From: Marinomonas shanghaiensis
GTDB taxonomy: Bacteria; Pseudomonadota; Gammaproteobacteria; Pseudomonadales; Marinomonadaceae
Assembly (NCBI RefSeq): GCF_003259175.1
Contig: NZ_QGOK01000023.1
Location: forward strand, 21,036-85,035
Direction of reading: 5' to 3'
Length of the DNA: 64,000 nt
Made by a program: the position numbers and the translations under genes. Every line of letters begins with the position of its first letter. Positions within the stretch are counted from its first letter, which is position 1. Positions 46,500-57,071 of the stretch are shown here, piece after piece. The notes under the pieces are model-generated. The model was not told the DNA's origin. It saw only the letters and a list, made by a program, of their open reading frames with translations, and ran no database searches.

Positions 46500-46715
46500 T
46501 TACTTAGTAGTACGACGTGCTCCGAAACGCTTGTTAAAGCGATCAACACGACCACCAGTATCAACCATTTTTTGTTGACCTGTGTAGAATGGGTGGCAGT
46601 TGCTGCATACGTCAACGTGCATGTCTTTACCAAGCGTTGAATGTAGGTTTAGCGTGTTACCACAAGTACAAGTTGCTGTAATTGCAGAGTAATTTGGGTG
46701 AATATCTTTTTTCAT
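46500..46715 (-). CDS. rpmE: 50S ribosomal protein L31 (zinc-binding form)
   Basis: This 71-residue protein has the complete C+ zinc ribbon (CTCGN and [13 protein letters not shown]), so it needs zinc; L31 sits at the bridge between ribosomal subunits. A purine-rich site precedes the ATG. It is divergent from priA, a common arrangement. Confidence 0.96.
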   Translation of the reverse strand: MKKDIHPNYSAITATCTCGNTLNLHSTLGKDMHVDVCSNCHPFYTGQQKMVDTGGRVDRFNKRFGARRTTK

Positions 46716-46795
46716 CGTATATACCTTTGAGTGTAATGTGCCGCCACTTGGTCGATAATTAATGGGCTATTGCCGCGCCAAGCACCGCACGTTTT

Positions 46796-46824
46796 TTTGT
46801 ACAGACATTGTACAGTAGTACCAA
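46796..46824 (-). promoter_or_regulatory. candidate rpmE promoter with a TGTACA dyad
   Basis: On the minus strand TTGGTA (46819-46824) and TACAAA (46796-46801) are 17 bases apart. TGTACA occurs at 46798-46803 and 46809-46814, a 17-base dyad covering the -10 box and spacer, as for a repressor site. The spacing does not match LexA. Confidence 0.35.
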
Positions 46825-46982
46825 GAGTGGCGTATTTTAGGGATCTATTGCTGAATCAGCAACCTTTTTATCATGCTTTATCTAGAAAATTGTGGCTCGC
46901 ACCAACCCACCACTCTGACGTACACTTAACCACTAATGAAAATGCTACCCTTTGCTGTACTGAACAAGGCCTAATCTAACGC

Positions 46983-49214
46983 ATGTCTGAAGCGCTTCTC
47001 ACTCTAGCCCCATACATAAAAGTCGCGTTACCTGTACCAATGCGTACCTTATTCGACTACAAAGTCCCTAAGGCCATTGCGCTCCGACATGAGCTAAAAC
47101 CGGGCATGCGTGTCAAAGTACCATTTGGCAAAAGCAGCCGGCTTGGGGTCATTGTCGCTCTTAGCGACCACAGCGAATGGGATCCAGAACAAGTTAAGCC
47201 ACTCACCTCACTGCATGATAAAAGCCCTGTTATTAGCGCCGAATTAATGGCGCTCTGCGAGTGGGCTGCACGCTATTACCATCATCCTATTGGCGATGTT
47301 ATCTTTCATGCGCTGCCTGTTCTTTTACGCAAAGGCGAAAATGCCGAGTTTCGGACAGAAAATTGGTGGTTCACGACAGAGAAAGGACGAGCCACCTCAC
47401 TGGAACAACTCAGTCGAGCTCCCCGCCAACAAGACTTCTTAAAAGCTGTCCAGCAACACCCTAATGGTTTAAGTCAGCATGCAGCCTCGGTGTTAGACCT
47501 AGCTCCCAGTGCGGCGAAAGTTTTAGAAGAAAAGGGACTGTTGCGCAAAGAGCCTCGCTCTTTTAACAAAGGCGGCGAAAAGCATGCACACCAAACTCAA
47601 GTACCGCCCACACTCAATGTTGAGCAAATGCGCGCCACCGAACATTTGCTGGATTATCGCAACCAGTTTCATGTCGCCCTGTTAGACGGTGTGACGGGAA
47701 GCGGTAAAACAGAAGTTTTTTTGCGAGTGATGGAACGCCTAATCGAAGAGGGAAAACAAATTCTGGTGATGGTGCCGGAAATCGGTCTGACACCTCAAAC
47801 GCTGAAACGCTTTGAAATTCGCTTTAATACTGACATAGTGCTGATGCACTCTAACATGAGCGACAGAGAGCGTTTGGATGCTTGGCTATTAGCGGCCAGT
47901 GGCCATGCCAAAATCATAATCGGCACAAGGTCCGCGGCCTTTATCCCGGCTCCCAATCTTGGCCTCATCGTGATTGATGAAGAACACGATACATCTTACA
48001 AACAACACGAAGGCTTTCGTTATCACGCCCGAGATCTTGCCATTAAACGTGCGCAAGCGCTGGACATTCCCGTTCTACTCGCCTCGGCCACACCGTCGTA
48101 TGAAAGCCTAACAAATGCTTTGCAAAAACGCTTTGCTTGGCTCAAGCTGCGCCAACGGGCTGGCAACGCACACATCCCTGTTATGGAGAGAGTCGACTTA
48201 CGCGGAAAAACGTTGGTACACGGTTTTAGCGAGCAAGCACTTGCCAGCATGAAGCTATGCCTAGAACGCAAAGAGCAGGTTTTGGTGTTTTTGAATCGCC
48301 GTGGCTATGCGCCTACGTTAATGTGCCATCAGTGTGGCTGGATTGCTGCCTGTGATCATTGCGATGTAAACCTCACCGTACACAAGCGTGCCAATAAGCT
48401 GCATTGCCACCACTGCGATGCGCAAAAAGCACTGATTCATACCTGCCCAGAGTGTCAGTCTGAAGCGCTCTTCACTGTCGGAGAAGGGACGGAGCAAATC
48501 GAGACACAACTCAGCACGCTCTTCAAAGACACCCCCATCCTGCGTATTGATCGCGACAGCACTCAGCGTAAATCGGCCATGGCGAAACTCACTCAAAAAA
48601 TTCATGAGCATGACCAAGCCATTCTCATCGGCACACAAATGCTCGCCAAAGGACATCACTTCCCTAACGTCACCTTGGTCATCATTATGGACGCAGATGC
48701 TGGGCTATTTTCTTCTGACTTTCGAGGCATGGAGCGCACAGCTCAGCTTATCACTCAGGTCGCAGGACGCGCTGGTCGAGCGAAAAAACCAGGGCACGTA
48801 TTACTGCAAACCTATCACCCAGATCACGCGGCTATCGAATGTTTATGCAATCTCGGCTATGAGCACTTTGCGATTGACGGCTTAGCCGAGCGTAAATCCC
48901 TGTCATTACCGCCCTTTTATCATCAAGTCATCGTACGCGCTGAATCAGGTAATGAACAAGAGGCCATGCAGCTTTTATCCGCGATGCGAAATGACTTAGA
49001 ACCCTTCTTTGCCAAAGACGTTTATCTGGTAGGACCTTACACCGCGATCATAGTACGCAAAGCAGGTCAGCATAGAGCGCTTATCTCAATTAAAGCAGCT
49101 CAACGTGCGCCTTTGCATCAGGCAACCCAAATGATGACCAATTGGCTAGAGCAATCGACCAAACAACATAGAATTCGCTTCGCAATTGATGTCGATCCAC
49201 TGGAAACTTACTGA
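46983..49214 (+). CDS. priA: primosomal replication protein N' (PriA helicase)
   Basis: This 743-residue 3'-5' DNA helicase restarts stalled replication forks. The N-terminal DNA-binding region begins IKVALPVPMRTLFDYKVP. Walker A is in GVTGSGKTEVF, DEEH is in VIDEEHDTSYK, and the zinc-binding cysteine cluster runs CHQCGWIAACDHCDVN then HCHHCDAQKA and CPEC. Motif VI is QVAGRAGRAKKPG. All parts are intact. Confidence 0.95.
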   Translation: MSEALLTLAPYIKVALPVPMRTLFDYKVPKAIALRHELKPGMRVKVPFGKSSRLGVIVALSDHSEWDPEQVKPLTSLHDKSPVISAELMALCEWAARYYHHPIGDVIFHALPVLLRKGENAEFRTENWWFTTEKGRATSLEQLSRAPRQQDFLKAVQQHPNGLSQHAASVLDLAPSAAKVLEEKGLLRKEPRSFNKGGEKHAHQTQVPPTLNVEQMRATEHLLDYRNQFHVALLDGVTGSGKTEVFLRVMERLIEEGKQILVMVPEIGLTPQTLKRFEIRFNTDIVLMHSNMSDRERLDAWLLAASGHAKIIIGTRSAAFIPAPNLGLIVIDEEHDTSYKQHEGFRYHARDLAIKRAQALDIPVLLASATPSYESLTNALQKRFAWLKLRQRAGNAHIPVMERVDLRGKTLVHGFSEQALASMKLCLERKEQVLVFLNRRGYAPTLMCHQCGWIAACDHCDVNLTVHKRANKLHCHHCDAQKALIHTCPECQSEALFTVGEGTEQIETQLSTLFKDTPILRIDRDSTQRKSAMAKLTQKIHEHDQAILIGTQMLAKGHHFPNVTLVIIMDADAGLFSSDFRGMERTAQLITQVAGRAGRAKKPGHVLLQTYHPDHAAIECLCNLGYEHFAIDGLAERKSLSLPPFYHQVIVRAESGNEQEAMQLLSAMRNDLEPFFAKDVYLVGPYTAIIVRKAGQHRALISIKAAQRAPLHQATQMMTNWLEQSTKQHRIRFAIDVDPLETY

Positions 49215-49291
49215 TCTTGACCGCATAATGTGCGCAACTCACACTGAGCTCTATTTACTTACGCCAAAGCTAAAAGCCAAAAGCCAAAATT

Positions 49292-49903
49292 ATGTTTAAT
49301 CCTGTCCAAATTGCAGCAAAAGGAAGTCGTCCCAAAAAAGGCGCGACTCGTCGAACACCGCCCCCACAGAAACGTAAAACCACATGGTGGTTGTGGCTTC
49401 TCGTGCCCATCATCGTCATCGCGTTTATTTATGGCCTTACCCAATTAAACCAAGTTGCACCAGCGACAAAACCCGCAACAATAGAAAAGCCCAAGGCGAC
49501 GCCAAAACCAGCCCCTACACCGGAGCCTAAAAAGACCGAAGAAAAAGTCAGTGTTGCTCCGAAAAAAGACACCTTTGAGTTCTATCAAATATTACAAGAC
49601 AGTAAAGTAGATACCAGTCATGTCGATGCTTATCAATCAACACCGCGCGGGGAACAAGACTATTACTACATGCTTCAAGCGGCTTCTTTTAGAAACCTTG
49701 AAGACGCTGATCGTATGCGGGCTCAACTCATCTTGTCCGGTTTGGTCGAAACCAGCGTTCGTAAAACCATGGATAAAGACGAACAGGCTTGGTATAGAGT
49801 CATTCTTGGTCCTTATGATTCACGTTCAAAAATGAACCGTGCGGAAGACAAATTAGTGTCTTTATCCATTTCCTCTTACTCTTATAAAATCAAAAAAGAG
49901 TAA
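49292..49903 (+). CDS. SPOR-domain membrane protein (FtsN-like)
   Basis: The 203-residue protein has a basic cytoplasmic N-terminus, one membrane helix (about 31-50, WWLWLLVPIIVIAFIYGL), a Pro/Lys-rich periplasmic linker and a C-terminal SPOR domain (about 125-200, YMLQAASFRNLEDADRMR and WYRVILGPYDSR). This is FtsN layout, and position between priA and hslV is the usual ftsN place. The short essential FtsN helix region is not clearly seen. No good ribosome site precedes the ATG; a repeated AAAGC/AAAGCC run lies there. Confidence 0.75.
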   Translation: MFNPVQIAAKGSRPKKGATRRTPPPQKRKTTWWLWLLVPIIVIAFIYGLTQLNQVAPATKPATIEKPKATPKPAPTPEPKKTEEKVSVAPKKDTFEFYQILQDSKVDTSHVDAYQSTPRGEQDYYYMLQAASFRNLEDADRMRAQLILSGLVETSVRKTMDKDEQAWYRVILGPYDSRSKMNRAEDKLVSLSISSYSYKIKKE

Positions 49904-50024
49904 GCTTTAGCCTAATACTCTGCATAAATTGCATACAGATCATGAAAGCTTGCTCTGTATGCAATCCTCGCTTGAAATCCTCTGGCTTGCCCCCATTTCG
50001 TAAATATCGAAACTGGAGTAGACC

Positions 50025-50576
50025 ATGACAACAATTCTTACTGTACGCAAAGGCAATCAAGTCGTCGTAGGCGGCGATGGACAAGTATCGTTAGGCAACA
50101 CTGTGATGAAAGGCAATGCACGAAAAGTACGTCGCCTATATCGGGGTGAGGTCATTGCTGGCTTCGCAGGTGGTACGGCGGATGCATTTACCCTATTCGA
50201 GCGCTTCGAAGGCCAGCTTGAAAAACATCAAGGCCATCTAGTACGTGCCGCAGTAGACCTTGCGAAAGACTGGCGATCCGACCGTGCATTACGCAAACTC
50301 GAAGCCATGTTGATTGTCGCCAACAAAGAAAGCACCCTAATTATCACGGGAACAGGCGATGTGGTTGAACCACAACATGGCGCCTTAGCCATTGGTTCTG
50401 GTGGCAACTTCGCGGAAGCCGCAGCTCGAGCTTTGATTGATAACACCGATTTGTCCGCTAAAGACATCGTTGAAAAAAGCCTCAATATTGCCGCGGACAT
50501 TTGTGTTTTCACTAATCACAGTTTAACCATTGAAGAAATTACCATAGACCCGCAGCTTGAAGATAAGTCTAAATAA
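50025..50576 (+). CDS. hslV: ATP-dependent protease subunit HslV
   Basis: This 183-residue peptidase subunit forms the two-ring core of HslVU. After Met removal Thr2 ([19 protein letters not shown]) is the nucleophile. [14 protein letters not shown] and [14 protein letters not shown] are conserved. GGAG precedes the ATG. hslU follows 77 bases later in the same operon. Confidence 0.96.
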   Translation: MTTILTVRKGNQVVVGGDGQVSLGNTVMKGNARKVRRLYRGEVIAGFAGGTADAFTLFERFEGQLEKHQGHLVRAAVDLAKDWRSDRALRKLEAMLIVANKESTLIITGTGDVVEPQHGALAIGSGGNFAEAAARALIDNTDLSAKDIVEKSLNIAADICVFTNHSLTIEEITIDPQLEDKSK

Positions 50577-50653
50577 TTCTCCATACACAGAGAAAAATTA
50601 GACCGTAAAGCGACGCAGACAACATCAAACAAGAATTTAAAAGAGAATTCATA

Positions 50654-51976
<1,323 letters not shown>

Positions 51977-52010
51977 TTTGAGCAATCTCTTAAAATAGTC
52001 CTTATGGCAC

Positions 52011-52029
52011 GCCCCTTCTTGGAAGGGGC
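52011..52029 (+). terminator. hslVU terminator
   Basis: GCCCCTTC (52011-52018) and GAAGGGGC (52022-52029) form a perfect eight-pair stem followed by TTTCT, 34 bases after the hslU stop. The short T run suggests partial termination, allowing some transcription into the DUF971 gene 18 bases further on. Confidence 0.6.
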
Positions 52030-52046
52030 TTTCTAGGAAAAAGACC

Positions 52047-52430
52047 GTGGCTAAACCTGTCCCAACAAACATCAACTACCATAAAAAATCACGAGAACTG
52101 GCGCTCACCTTTAGTGATGGCCATAGCTTTCGTCTTAGTGCTGAGTTCTTACGCGTTCACTCGCCCTCTGCTGAAGTTCGTGGACACGGTATGCAAATGC
52201 CCATTTTGCAATACGGTAAAAAAGACGTTGCCATCAATAATGTTGAGGGAGCAGGTAATTATGCACTCAAGATCTCTTTTAACGATGGTCACGATACTGG
52301 CCTTTATACTTGGGAGTATCTCTACAATATTGGCAAAAATCACGACGAACTCTGGCAAATGTACCTAGATCGCCTTGAAAAAGCAGGCCAGACACGTGAC
52401 ACTTCCGTCATTCAAATTCACCAGCTTTAA
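52047..52430 (+). CDS. DUF971 (GBBH-like N-terminal domain) protein
   Basis: This 127-residue protein consists of the gamma-butyrobetaine-hydroxylase-like N-terminal domain: SRELALTFSDGHSFRLSAEFLRVHSPSAE, then NYALKISFNDGHDTGLYTWEYLY. Such stand-alone proteins may carry Fe-S or zinc and are often next to hslVU and ubi genes. It starts with GTG, with AGGA nine bases upstream, right after the hslVU terminator. Its role is unknown. Confidence 0.85.
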   Translation: MAKPVPTNINYHKKSRELALTFSDGHSFRLSAEFLRVHSPSAEVRGHGMQMPILQYGKKDVAINNVEGAGNYALKISFNDGHDTGLYTWEYLYNIGKNHDELWQMYLDRLEKAGQTRDTSVIQIHQL

Positions 52431-52456
52431 TTTAAGCCATCATCGGGAAGATTTTT

Positions 52457-53083
52457 ATGGGTTCACTCAGTTTATCGGCTCTCAGCGCTATTGAACATGC
52501 AATCAATCTCGCCCTTAAACAAGACACCCCCTCTCAAGATCGACTAGGCAAATTAGCAGGTCAACAGGTCTTCCTCTACATAGAAGACTTTTCCTTTATT
52601 TTGCAAATCCATATTCTTGAACAAGGCGTCATGCTAGATCGCCCTGAAAGTTTGGAGGAAATCGAACTTGACCCTAGATTAGACACCCTGGTACAAGGTC
52701 CAAGTTCGGCCTATCGAAAACTGCTCGATGGTGATGGTTTCTTTGATGGCGACCTGCGCATCCAGGGGAATGCACAAGCACTCATGACATTGCACAAAGT
52801 AATGGAAAACTTTGAATTCGATTGGGAAGGATTGCTTGCAGATCATATTGGCGACTTATCGGCCGCCGCCTTGGCTCGCCTACTTCGCGCCCAATGGTCT
52901 TGGAGCAAAGAATTCACCACCAACGCCAGAATGCAATTGGTTCATCATCTACAGACCGACAGTCAACTGTTACCAAGCAAAATTGAATTCGACCACTTCG
53001 TCGATGAAATGGAACGCTTCGGTACCTTGATTGATCGTACCGAAGCAAAACTGAGAGTGTATGAGAAAAAACACACCGACTGA
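52457..53083 (+). CDS. ubiJ: ubiquinone biosynthesis accessory factor UbiJ
   Basis: The 208-residue protein has an SCP2-type lipid-binding domain (about 15-115) and a C-terminal helical tail. UbiJ, with UbiK, binds ubiquinone intermediates and is needed for aerobic CoQ8 synthesis. It usually lies between ubiE and ubiB after a DUF971 gene; here neither neighbour is present and a chemoreceptor gene converges on it, so the cluster has been split. It lies 26 bases after the DUF971 gene. Confidence 0.8.
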   Translation: MGSLSLSALSAIEHAINLALKQDTPSQDRLGKLAGQQVFLYIEDFSFILQIHILEQGVMLDRPESLEEIELDPRLDTLVQGPSSAYRKLLDGDGFFDGDLRIQGNAQALMTLHKVMENFEFDWEGLLADHIGDLSAAALARLLRAQWSWSKEFTTNARMQLVHHLQTDSQLLPSKIEFDHFVDEMERFGTLIDRTEAKLRVYEKKHTD

Positions 53084-53127
53084 ACCGCATTCACTTCTGT
53101 ATTTTAAGCAGTGATTACGATTGCATG

Positions 53128-54870
53128 TTAGTTATCTATTTTTTTGAGCAACTCGGCAAGCTCATCTACTTTTGAAAGAGTATCACTTACTAAGCCATCT
53201 ATTTGATTACTAGAACTCTTAGAGTTTGCAGCAAGTGACCTAACTTCGTCAGCCACAACCGCAAAACCTCGACCCATCTCTCCTGCCCTAGCCGCTTCAA
53301 TAGCGGCGTTTAACGCCAACAAATTCGTTTGTTCTGATATACCATTGATAGTACTAACCATTTGACTGATCTTATTGCTCACAGCAACCACTTCAGACAT
53401 TGCCTCTTGCGTCTTAATGACCGTCAATTTACGATCTGTAACGTCAATACCAAAGTAAACATACTGCGTCACTTCACCTTTAAAGTTTCGTAAGACACAC
53501 AATCTGCCATCAATACTCAGTATTTGATTGTTCTGACGTATATCTGTTTGTAAGCTCAGACTCCCTTTACTAGCCAGCGTATTTTTCTGTGCGTCTGATA
53601 ATTGTTTAATAATAAATGGACCAAAATCTTCAGGTTTCATAAGTCCTTGAAGCTTTTTATTTACCAATTCATTCGCCTTGATCAGAGAAAATTCTTTATT
53701 CACTTCTACCATTACAAGCGCTTCACTTATAGCATCTAACTTACGAGTAAAGTCCAATGCCATTTGCTTCACTTGGGTAATATTTGCTTGAACGGAAATA
53801 AAGTTTTTTACTTTTCCCTCATCATCAAACACTGGATTAATAGAAAGCGAAACCCAATATGGCTCTCCACTTTTTGAATAGTTAAGAATCTCATCGTAGA
53901 AGGGAGTTTTATTTGCAATATGACGACGAATATTTTCTACCGTAGACGGATTCGTTTCATGTCCTTGTAAAAAAGAACCCGGTTTTTTACCACGCACTTC
54001 TTCTCTTGCATAACCCGTTAGACGCTCAAAACCTTGGTTTACATACTCAATGAGACCCAAGGCGTCTGTAATAATAACAGCGTTATCCGTCTCATTTGCT
54101 ACCAAAGACAGCATTTCACGCTCGGCACGTTGCTTAACTTCTTCAGTCACATCTTTAACAAAAGCGGTATAAAGAGTACCTTCATCAAGCTCGATCTTTG
54201 AAAGTGACAATTGCCCCCATACTACTTTTTTATCTTTGCGCTCAATTTTAATCTCGCGACTCGTGCCAACTATTTTATCGACGCCAGTGCGCCGGTTTCG
54301 ATCAATTAATTCATCATGCTGAGATTGTATTGCAGCAGGCACCAGCATTTTAACATTATTACCTATGACTTCTTCTTTTGTATAACCCCAGAGCTTTTCC
54401 GCCGCTTTATTGTATAAAGTAACGCAGTTTTTTTGATCAATACAGACAACAGCGTCTAAGGCTTGCTCTAGCGTTTGCTTGGTAATCTCTTGCTCTCGGC
54501 GTTCATTTGTTACTTCTCGAACAAATGCCGTATAATGTTTCTGTTTACCAACCATCACCTGAGACAAAGATAACTGAACCCAAACTCTGATACCGTCTTT
54601 TCTTTGCAGTTGCACCTCTCGAGAACTGCCTACAATTTTATCGACACCAGAATCTCTATGGTGCTGGACATAACCGTCATGGTTAGCTCTTAGCTCATGA
54701 GGAATAAGCATCGCCACATTTTGCCCAATAACCTCCTTACGACTGTAACCCCACAACTTTTCCGCAGCAGGGTTAAAAAAAGTTACTATATTTTTGGTAT
54801 CAATAGTAATAACAGCAATAATACTCTGCTCTAACGCCTGTTTCTCGCTACTATTTGCAAACAACCCCAT
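53128..54870 (-). CDS. soluble multi-PAS methyl-accepting chemotaxis-type sensor
   Basis: This 580-residue protein has no membrane helices. Two nearly identical PAS modules open it (about 9-125 and 130-245; both have [21 protein letters not shown] and [13 protein letters not shown] runs). A third PAS of the Aer type follows (about 250-370, [26 protein letters not shown]), then a fourth region to about 480, and a short MCP signalling tip ([22 protein letters not shown]). The signalling domain is far shorter than usual and has no C-terminal methyltransferase-tether pentapeptide. It probably senses a cytoplasmic cofactor, redox or light cue. Confidence 0.8.
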   Translation of the reverse strand: MGLFANSSEKQALEQSIIAVITIDTKNIVTFFNPAAEKLWGYSRKEVIGQNVAMLIPHELRANHDGYVQHHRDSGVDKIVGSSREVQLQRKDGIRVWVQLSLSQVMVGKQKHYTAFVREVTNERREQEITKQTLEQALDAVVCIDQKNCVTLYNKAAEKLWGYTKEEVIGNNVKMLVPAAIQSQHDELIDRNRRTGVDKIVGTSREIKIERKDKKVVWGQLSLSKIELDEGTLYTAFVKDVTEEVKQRAEREMLSLVANETDNAVIITDALGLIEYVNQGFERLTGYAREEVRGKKPGSFLQGHETNPSTVENIRRHIANKTPFYDEILNYSKSGEPYWVSLSINPVFDDEGKVKNFISVQANITQVKQMALDFTRKLDAISEALVMVEVNKEFSLIKANELVNKKLQGLMKPEDFGPFIIKQLSDAQKNTLASKGSLSLQTDIRQNNQILSIDGRLCVLRNFKGEVTQYVYFGIDVTDRKLTVIKTQEAMSEVVAVSNKISQMVSTINGISEQTNLLALNAAIEAARAGEMGRGFAVVADEVRSLAANSKSSSNQIDGLVSDTLSKVDELAELLKKIDN

Positions 54871-55060
54871 CTGCCCACCTGCCTATACTGATAATTTCAA
54901 AATACAAACAAAATTAATAGTAGCCGTTTAATTATAAATAGCATGTGACTAGGTGTGGTTTTTTGTAAGAAAATAAGCTTTTTTGTTATTTTTTTACAGC
55001 TATCAAATAGAGGTTAAAAAGCTTGAGAAGAAAAGACAACACCGCTTTTCTTCTTACTGA

Positions 55061-55930
55061 TCATTTATCAACTGGTTGTGCTCGACTAAAGTACACGCCG
55101 ACAATCGTTATCACAAAACCAATAATTTGAATAATAGTCATGGATTCGCTGAACAGAAAGTAACTTTCTACCGCGGCCAATGGGGGAGCTAATAGCAACA
55201 TAGTGGAAACTTGTGAAGCGCGAACTTTTCTCAATAACCACACCATTAAGAAAACGCCACCACCAGATAACACCAGCACGCCCCAAGCAACCAACAAGAA
55301 AGATTCCAGCTGCACTTCAAATAAGGTTTCACCGAGTAACAGCATAAAGCCAATCGAGACGACACTCGCTGCAAGGTTTTGCACCGCCATAGAGCTAAAA
55401 ATATCAGACGATGAAATCGACATTTTTTGGTAGGTGACACCCAGTGACAAGGCAAATATCGCCGTGCAAGCCAAGGTAAACGTCAACAAAGTGACGCCTC
55501 CGTGACTCATATCCAGCTCTAGCGCAGGGCTGACGACCAGCATCAGTCCGACGATGCCAACCAGCATGCCTACGACGCCTTTCAGGGACGTCTTCTCTTT
55601 AATTAATAAGAAGGCAAGTAGCGTCACCAACGCGGGCTGTAACGCACCGATTAAAGCCATGACACCAGCGGGCAAGCCTTTCGCAATAGCCACATAGGCA
55701 AAGCCCAAGTAAAAACCATTCATCAACATGCCAGCCACAATGTGCTTAGGCAGCTCTTTCCACGCAGGAAAGCGTCGACGTTGCCACAAAGCAATGGCAA
55801 GAAACAGCAAACCCGCTAGGACAAAACGAATACTTAAAAAGACATTCGGATCAATCAGGCCGACAATAAGTTTGCCTGTAATAAAACCTGTTGACCAAAT
55901 GAGCACTAAGAGCACATATAAAAATGCCAT
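55061..55930 (-). CDS. EamA/DMT-superfamily transporter
   Basis: This 289-residue inner-membrane protein has about ten hydrophobic helices in two EamA repeats (LLVLIWSTGFITGKLI at the start; GGVTLLTFTLACTAIFALSLG begins the second half). Members export amino acids, purines or other metabolites; the substrate is unknown. It is 23 bases after the asparaginase gene on the same strand, so the two may be co-transcribed. Confidence 0.85.
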   Translation of the reverse strand: MAFLYVLLVLIWSTGFITGKLIVGLIDPNVFLSIRFVLAGLLFLAIALWQRRRFPAWKELPKHIVAGMLMNGFYLGFAYVAIAKGLPAGVMALIGALQPALVTLLAFLLIKEKTSLKGVVGMLVGIVGLMLVVSPALELDMSHGGVTLLTFTLACTAIFALSLGVTYQKMSISSSDIFSSMAVQNLAASVVSIGFMLLLGETLFEVQLESFLLVAWGVLVLSGGGVFLMVWLLRKVRASQVSTMLLLAPPLAAVESYFLFSESMTIIQIIGFVITIVGVYFSRAQPVDK

Positions 55931-55953
55931 GTAAATTCCCTTTTAGCTTTTCA

Positions 55954-56937
55954 TTACAAAAAGTGATTTTTAATGTCTTCGCTCGACAGGTCTAAGCCTA
56001 TCAAGAAACTTAACTTCACAAACGCCGCTTCATACGTCATGTCTTTACCTGAGATCACGCCCGCTTTCACCAAAGCAGAACCTGCCGCATAAGCACCAGC
56101 CGCCACACTTCCTGCGCCACATTGACTCACATTAACAATCACGACACCTCGATCGGTCGCGGTTTTTAACAAGGCCAGCAGCGCGGGATCTTTATCAGGC
56201 GCGTTACCAGCCCCGTAGCTTAATAATACAGCCCCTCTTACCGATTCATTTAACAAACCTTGCCAGTGAGCCACTTGCACACCAGGAAAAACCGGCAATA
56301 TCGTGACGACCCCTTCTTTCATATCCGGTATTTGAATGGACATTGGCGGTTTCACCGTCTCGGTTGAGCGCCAGCGCCAATCAATGCCTAACACGCCTCT
56401 TTCTGGACAGTTTGGTGAGCTAAAGGCTTGCCAATCACTGGTATGCGCTTTATGAGCCCGATCACCTTCGATCAATCGACCAGCAAAGAATAAAAACACG
56501 CCATTGCTATTTTTTTCACCGCTCAGTTCTTCACAAGCCGAAATAGCGCCCATGACATTAATCATGGCATCGGTTCGCACCTTGTACATGGGCACTTGAG
56601 AACCGGTCACGATAATCGGTTTATCACTGTTAGCAAACATGAAAGACAATGCCGCTGCGGTGTACGCCATGGTGTCTGTGCCATGTAACACAATAAAGGC
56701 ATCAAACTCATGCCATCTACCTTCAATATCACGCGCAATGGTTTGCCAATCTTTCCCTGTGGCATTGGAAGAATCAATCAGACTGGGATAACCTTCAATC
56801 ACAAACTCATGAGTAAGCTCGTCGGCGTCATTTAAATGCTGGGTAAGATGATCAGCAAAGGCCGCATCGGGTATTAAGCCTTGATTTGAAGGCACCATAC
56901 CAATCGTGCCACCTGTGTAGGCGATATAAATCTTCAT
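55954..56937 (-). CDS. ansA: cytoplasmic L-asparaginase (type I)
   Basis: This 327-residue enzyme hydrolyses asparagine to aspartate and ammonia. The two threonine motifs are present: YTGGTIGM (about residues 7-14) and VLHGTDTMAYTA (about 85-96). YGAGNAPDKDPALL supplies substrate contacts. There is no signal peptide, indicating the cytosolic low-affinity type. It probably forms an operon with the following EamA exporter. Confidence 0.9.
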   Translation of the reverse strand: MKIYIAYTGGTIGMVPSNQGLIPDAAFADHLTQHLNDADELTHEFVIEGYPSLIDSSNATGKDWQTIARDIEGRWHEFDAFIVLHGTDTMAYTAAALSFMFANSDKPIIVTGSQVPMYKVRTDAMINVMGAISACEELSGEKNSNGVFLFFAGRLIEGDRAHKAHTSDWQAFSSPNCPERGVLGIDWRWRSTETVKPPMSIQIPDMKEGVVTILPVFPGVQVAHWQGLLNESVRGAVLLSYGAGNAPDKDPALLALLKTATDRGVVIVNVSQCGAGSVAAGAYAAGSALVKAGVISGKDMTYEAAFVKLSFLIGLDLSSEDIKNHFL

Positions 56938-57004
56938 CGGCTAATTCTTCCTCTTTATGAATCCTATTGTACCTTCGGATTACGTCACTTAAGATTAAAA
57001 ACAT

Positions 57005-57037
57005 AAAAGGCGCTCATCAAACCGAAAAGCGCCTTTT
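57005..57037 (-). terminator. argS terminator
   Basis: AAAAGGCGCT (57005-57014) pairs perfectly with AGCGCCTTTT (57028-57037) with a 13-base loop, 35 bases after the argS stop, with T-rich sequence following on the minus strand. Confidence 0.8.
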
Positions 57038-57071
57038 ATTTTATTCATGAAAACAAAACGGTAGAGAAGGT

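Noticed and set aside
46798..46814. LexA/SOS box near rpmE-priA
   Set aside because: The half-sites are not spaced as CTGT-N8-ACAG.
46770..46979. Small open frame between rpmE and priA
   Set aside because: It covers the promoter region and dyad, has no ribosome site and no recognisable protein features.
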